A DNA stretch of 64,000 nt from CBFHMJ01 sp965656875 (GTDB lineage: Bacteria; Pseudomonadota; Gammaproteobacteria; Enterobacterales; Alteromonadaceae). The translations under genes and the position numbers were made by a program. Shown one piece after another: positions 62,442 to 64,000 of the stretch. The stretch's first letter is position 1; each line of letters begins with the position of its first letter. Where the stretch lies: assembly GCA_965656875.1 (NCBI GenBank), contig CBFHMJ010000003.1:124001-188000 (forward strand). Direction: 5' to 3'. The notes beneath the pieces were generated by a model. The model worked only from the letters and a program-made list of their open reading frames with translations. It did not search any database and was not told the DNA's origin.

Positions 62442-63746
62442 GTGCAGTCAATTGATAAATCTGTGAGTCAGTTAACATCTGGAGCAAGATATAAAGCGGG
62501 AAGTTGGTTTGCCAACCGTTGCCGTGACTTGTTATTCAAGATTCTGGATACGATGGATAAAGCCTGTCTGACGATTGAAGAGGAAGGCAAAGTAACCCGA
62601 CTGGGTAATTCATCGGCATCCTTACAAGCAACCATGATTATTTATGATGGCGGAATTTTCGCTGACATGGTCAAAGGCGGAAGTATTGCCGCCGGAGAAG
62701 GCTATATTCTCGGGCAATGGGATACGCCGAATCTGACGCAACTGATTCAGGTTTTCGCAAAAAGTCAGGAAGCGCTGGATCGTATCGAAGGAAAAATCTC
62801 CTGGCTATCAGCGATTAAAAACAAGTTAAGCCATCGTACTAATGCCAACACACAATCCGGCTCTAAACGTAACATTGTGGCCCACTATGATTTGGGTAAT
62901 GGATTGTACGAGCGTTTTCTTGATCCAACCATGATGTATTCCTGTGCGATTTATCATCCGGAACAGGCGTCTGATTTGGACGCGGCGCAGCAATTGAAAC
63001 TGAAAACTATTTGCGAGCAACTGGCGTTAAGTCCTGATGACCATCTGGTCGAAATTGGCACCGGGTGGGGCGGTCTGGCGATATACGCCGCGACACATTA
63101 CGGCTGTAAAGTAACGACGACGACCATTTCCGATGAACAATATCAGCTGGCTGAATCCCGGATAAAACAGGCCGGACTAACGAGCAAAATCACGTTGCTG
63201 AATAAAGACTACCGAGAACTGGAAGGGCAGTATGACAAGCTGGTGTCGATTGAGATGATCGAAGCGGTTGGACATGAGTTTTTTGCGACGTTCTTTGCGA
63301 CGTGCAATCGGTTATTAAAAGATAATGGTCGCATGCTAATCCAGGCTATTACGATTAGCGACCAGCGGTATGATCACTATCGTCGTAACGTCGATTTCAT
63401 TCAAAAGTACATTTTCCCTGGCGGTTGTTTACCGTCGGTGTCTGAAATGACGAATCACATTATTCGTGAGTCTGACATGGTAGTCGACAGTGTGCGGGAT
63501 ATCGGGCTGCATTATGCCCGGACATTGGCAGACTGGCGTGTGCGATTCCATCAACGCTGGGATGAATTGCAACAGCTGGGCTTTAAAGATGACTTTAAAC
63601 GGCTTTGGCATTATTACCTGTGTTATTGCGAAGGGGCTTTTCTGGAACGCGTGATTAGTACCGTTCATCTGACGGCCAGAAAACCCGGCTACCTGGCAGA
63701 GCATGAAAAGTTAATTCTCGATTATCCGGTACAGGACGGGAAATAA
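62442..63746 (+). CDS. Cyclopropane-fatty-acyl-phospholipid synthase family methyltransferase
   Basis: 434 residues starting at GTG 62442 (GGAGG five bases upstream). The N-terminal lipid-binding part (about 1-130, GGSIAAGEGYILGQWDTPNLTQLI) and SAM domain (from about 135: NIVAHYDLGNGLYERFLDPTMMYSCAIY, LVEIGTGWGGLAIYAA, SIEMIEAVGHEFF, RRNVDFIQKYIFPGGCLPS) match CfaA-type enzymes. It methylates double bonds of phospholipid acyl chains, giving cyclopropane or branched unsaturated acids. In this operon a methyl-branched or furan-type product is plausible but not shown. Confidence 0.94.
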   Translation: MQSIDKSVSQLTSGARYKAGSWFANRCRDLLFKILDTMDKACLTIEEEGKVTRLGNSSASLQATMIIYDGGIFADMVKGGSIAAGEGYILGQWDTPNLTQLIQVFAKSQEALDRIEGKISWLSAIKNKLSHRTNANTQSGSKRNIVAHYDLGNGLYERFLDPTMMYSCAIYHPEQASDLDAAQQLKLKTICEQLALSPDDHLVEIGTGWGGLAIYAATHYGCKVTTTTISDEQYQLAESRIKQAGLTSKITLLNKDYRELEGQYDKLVSIEMIEAVGHEFFATFFATCNRLLKDNGRMLIQAITISDQRYDHYRRNVDFIQKYIFPGGCLPSVSEMTNHIIRESDMVVDSVRDIGLHYARTLADWRVRFHQRWDELQQLGFKDDFKRLWHYYLCYCEGAFLERVISTVHLTARKPGYLAEHEKLILDYPVQDGK

Positions 63747-64000
63747 TGCGCTCACCGCGATTACCATTCTGGGTTATAAATCTTGCGATATTCCAGGTTG
63801 GCTGGTTACTGGCTGCCTTGTCGTTGCCTCAATCCGCCGAATTTATGGCGTTGTTGGTAATCGTTCATTTTGCGTTATCTCCCTCTTTGAAATCCGATAT
63901 CTTGCTGTTGCTGCTGGCGTTACCTGGTGTCGTGATGGATCAGTTGCTCATATCGTCTGGTATTTTGCTGGTTGATCAACCGGTTATTCCGGCGTGGTTG
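63746..64000 (+). CDS. DUF2878-like membrane protein, 3' end cut
   Basis: ATG 63746 shares its A with the preceding TAA stop. The 85 codons seen encode hydrophobic helices (FWVINLAIFQVGWLLAALSLP, FMALLVIVHFALS, ILLLLLALPGVVMDQLLISSGI), as in DUF2878 proteins that follow cfa-like genes in related clusters. The rest lies beyond the window. Confidence 0.75.
   Translation, partial: MRSPRLPFWVINLAIFQVGWLLAALSLPQSAEFMALLVIVHFALSPSLKSDILLLLLALPGVVMDQLLISSGILLVDQPVIPAWL

Noticed and set aside
1..64000. CRISPR arrays, rRNA, tRNA, prophage or transposase genes
   Set aside because: No regular spaced repeats, no recognisable RNA gene sequence and no integrase or transposase family seen on either strand.

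Overview
The window looks like chromosomal DNA of a free-living, probably marine gammaproteobacterium of the Alteromonadales/Oceanospirillales type. Support: convergent tyrA and pheA with a Phe-leader attenuator, Sec-exported amidohydrolases in a pair, a TonB-dependent receptor with an operon for an apolar substrate, and the NTF2/SDR/FAD oxidoreductase/DUF1365/cyclopropane-synthase operon. The assignment is inference from gene content; no rRNA or tRNA gene was seen. Coding density is high, base composition is moderate, and no insertion sequence, phage or CRISPR array was recognised.

Layout. 1-2015: C-terminally cut sensor protein with degenerate GGDEF and an EAL domain (minus). 2497-5144: aromatic amino acid block, tyrA (+) facing pheA (-), with a complete pheL leader and attenuator. 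5141-7552: penicillin-acylase-type Ntn hydrolase. 8407-11448: second c-di-GMP protein with intact GGDEF and EAL. 11681-16114: two exported amidohydrolases in an operon. 16193-17773: M48 lipoprotein protease and a glutaredoxin. 18120-25607: divergent chaperone-usher pilus locus (chaperone, three related pilin-like proteins, usher, membrane-anchored AraC regulator) with a cytochrome b561 gene lying inside it. 25831-32080: YjbR protein, a membrane protein, a BlaI/BlaR-type sensor pair with two visible operators, a thioredoxin-fold lipoprotein, a methyltransferase and a secreted protein with a crystallin-like C-terminus. 32332-38053: Sec-secreted RHS protein with an unassigned tip, overlapped tail to tail by a zinc-ribbon/Sel1 membrane protein. 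38374-39315: HigB/HigA-type toxin-antitoxin genes with a 51-codon ORF between them. 39449-49123: esterase, a ToxR-like propeller regulator flanked by two copies of a short repeat, a stand-alone deaminase-fold protein, an exported amidohydrolase, a LytS/LytTR two-component pair and a Spy-like protein. 49265-58761: a five-gene minus-strand operon with overlapping ends (BASS transporter, NAD epimerase, haem-binding Vgb-like propeller, MFS transporter, SDR), an AraC regulator and a TonB-dependent receptor. 59204-64000: start of a lipid-modification operon, cut at the right edge.

How the genes work together. tyrA and pheA split prephenate between Tyr and Phe, with pheA under Phe-charged-tRNA attenuation. 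The 18-25 kb locus has the parts needed to assemble a surface fibre, with a terminator and a hairpin between its genes that could set subunit ratios. The 49-59 kb locus reads as uptake (receptor, BASS and MFS transporters) plus redox processing (SDR, epimerase, propeller) of one small, probably lipophilic compound under AraC control. The 59-64 kb operon resembles those that methylate and modify unsaturated membrane fatty acids. The best candidates for undescribed biology are the deaminase-fold protein beside the repeat-flanked regulator, the atypical pilus locus, the RHS protein with its tail-to-tail neighbour, and the three-ORF toxin-antitoxin locus.
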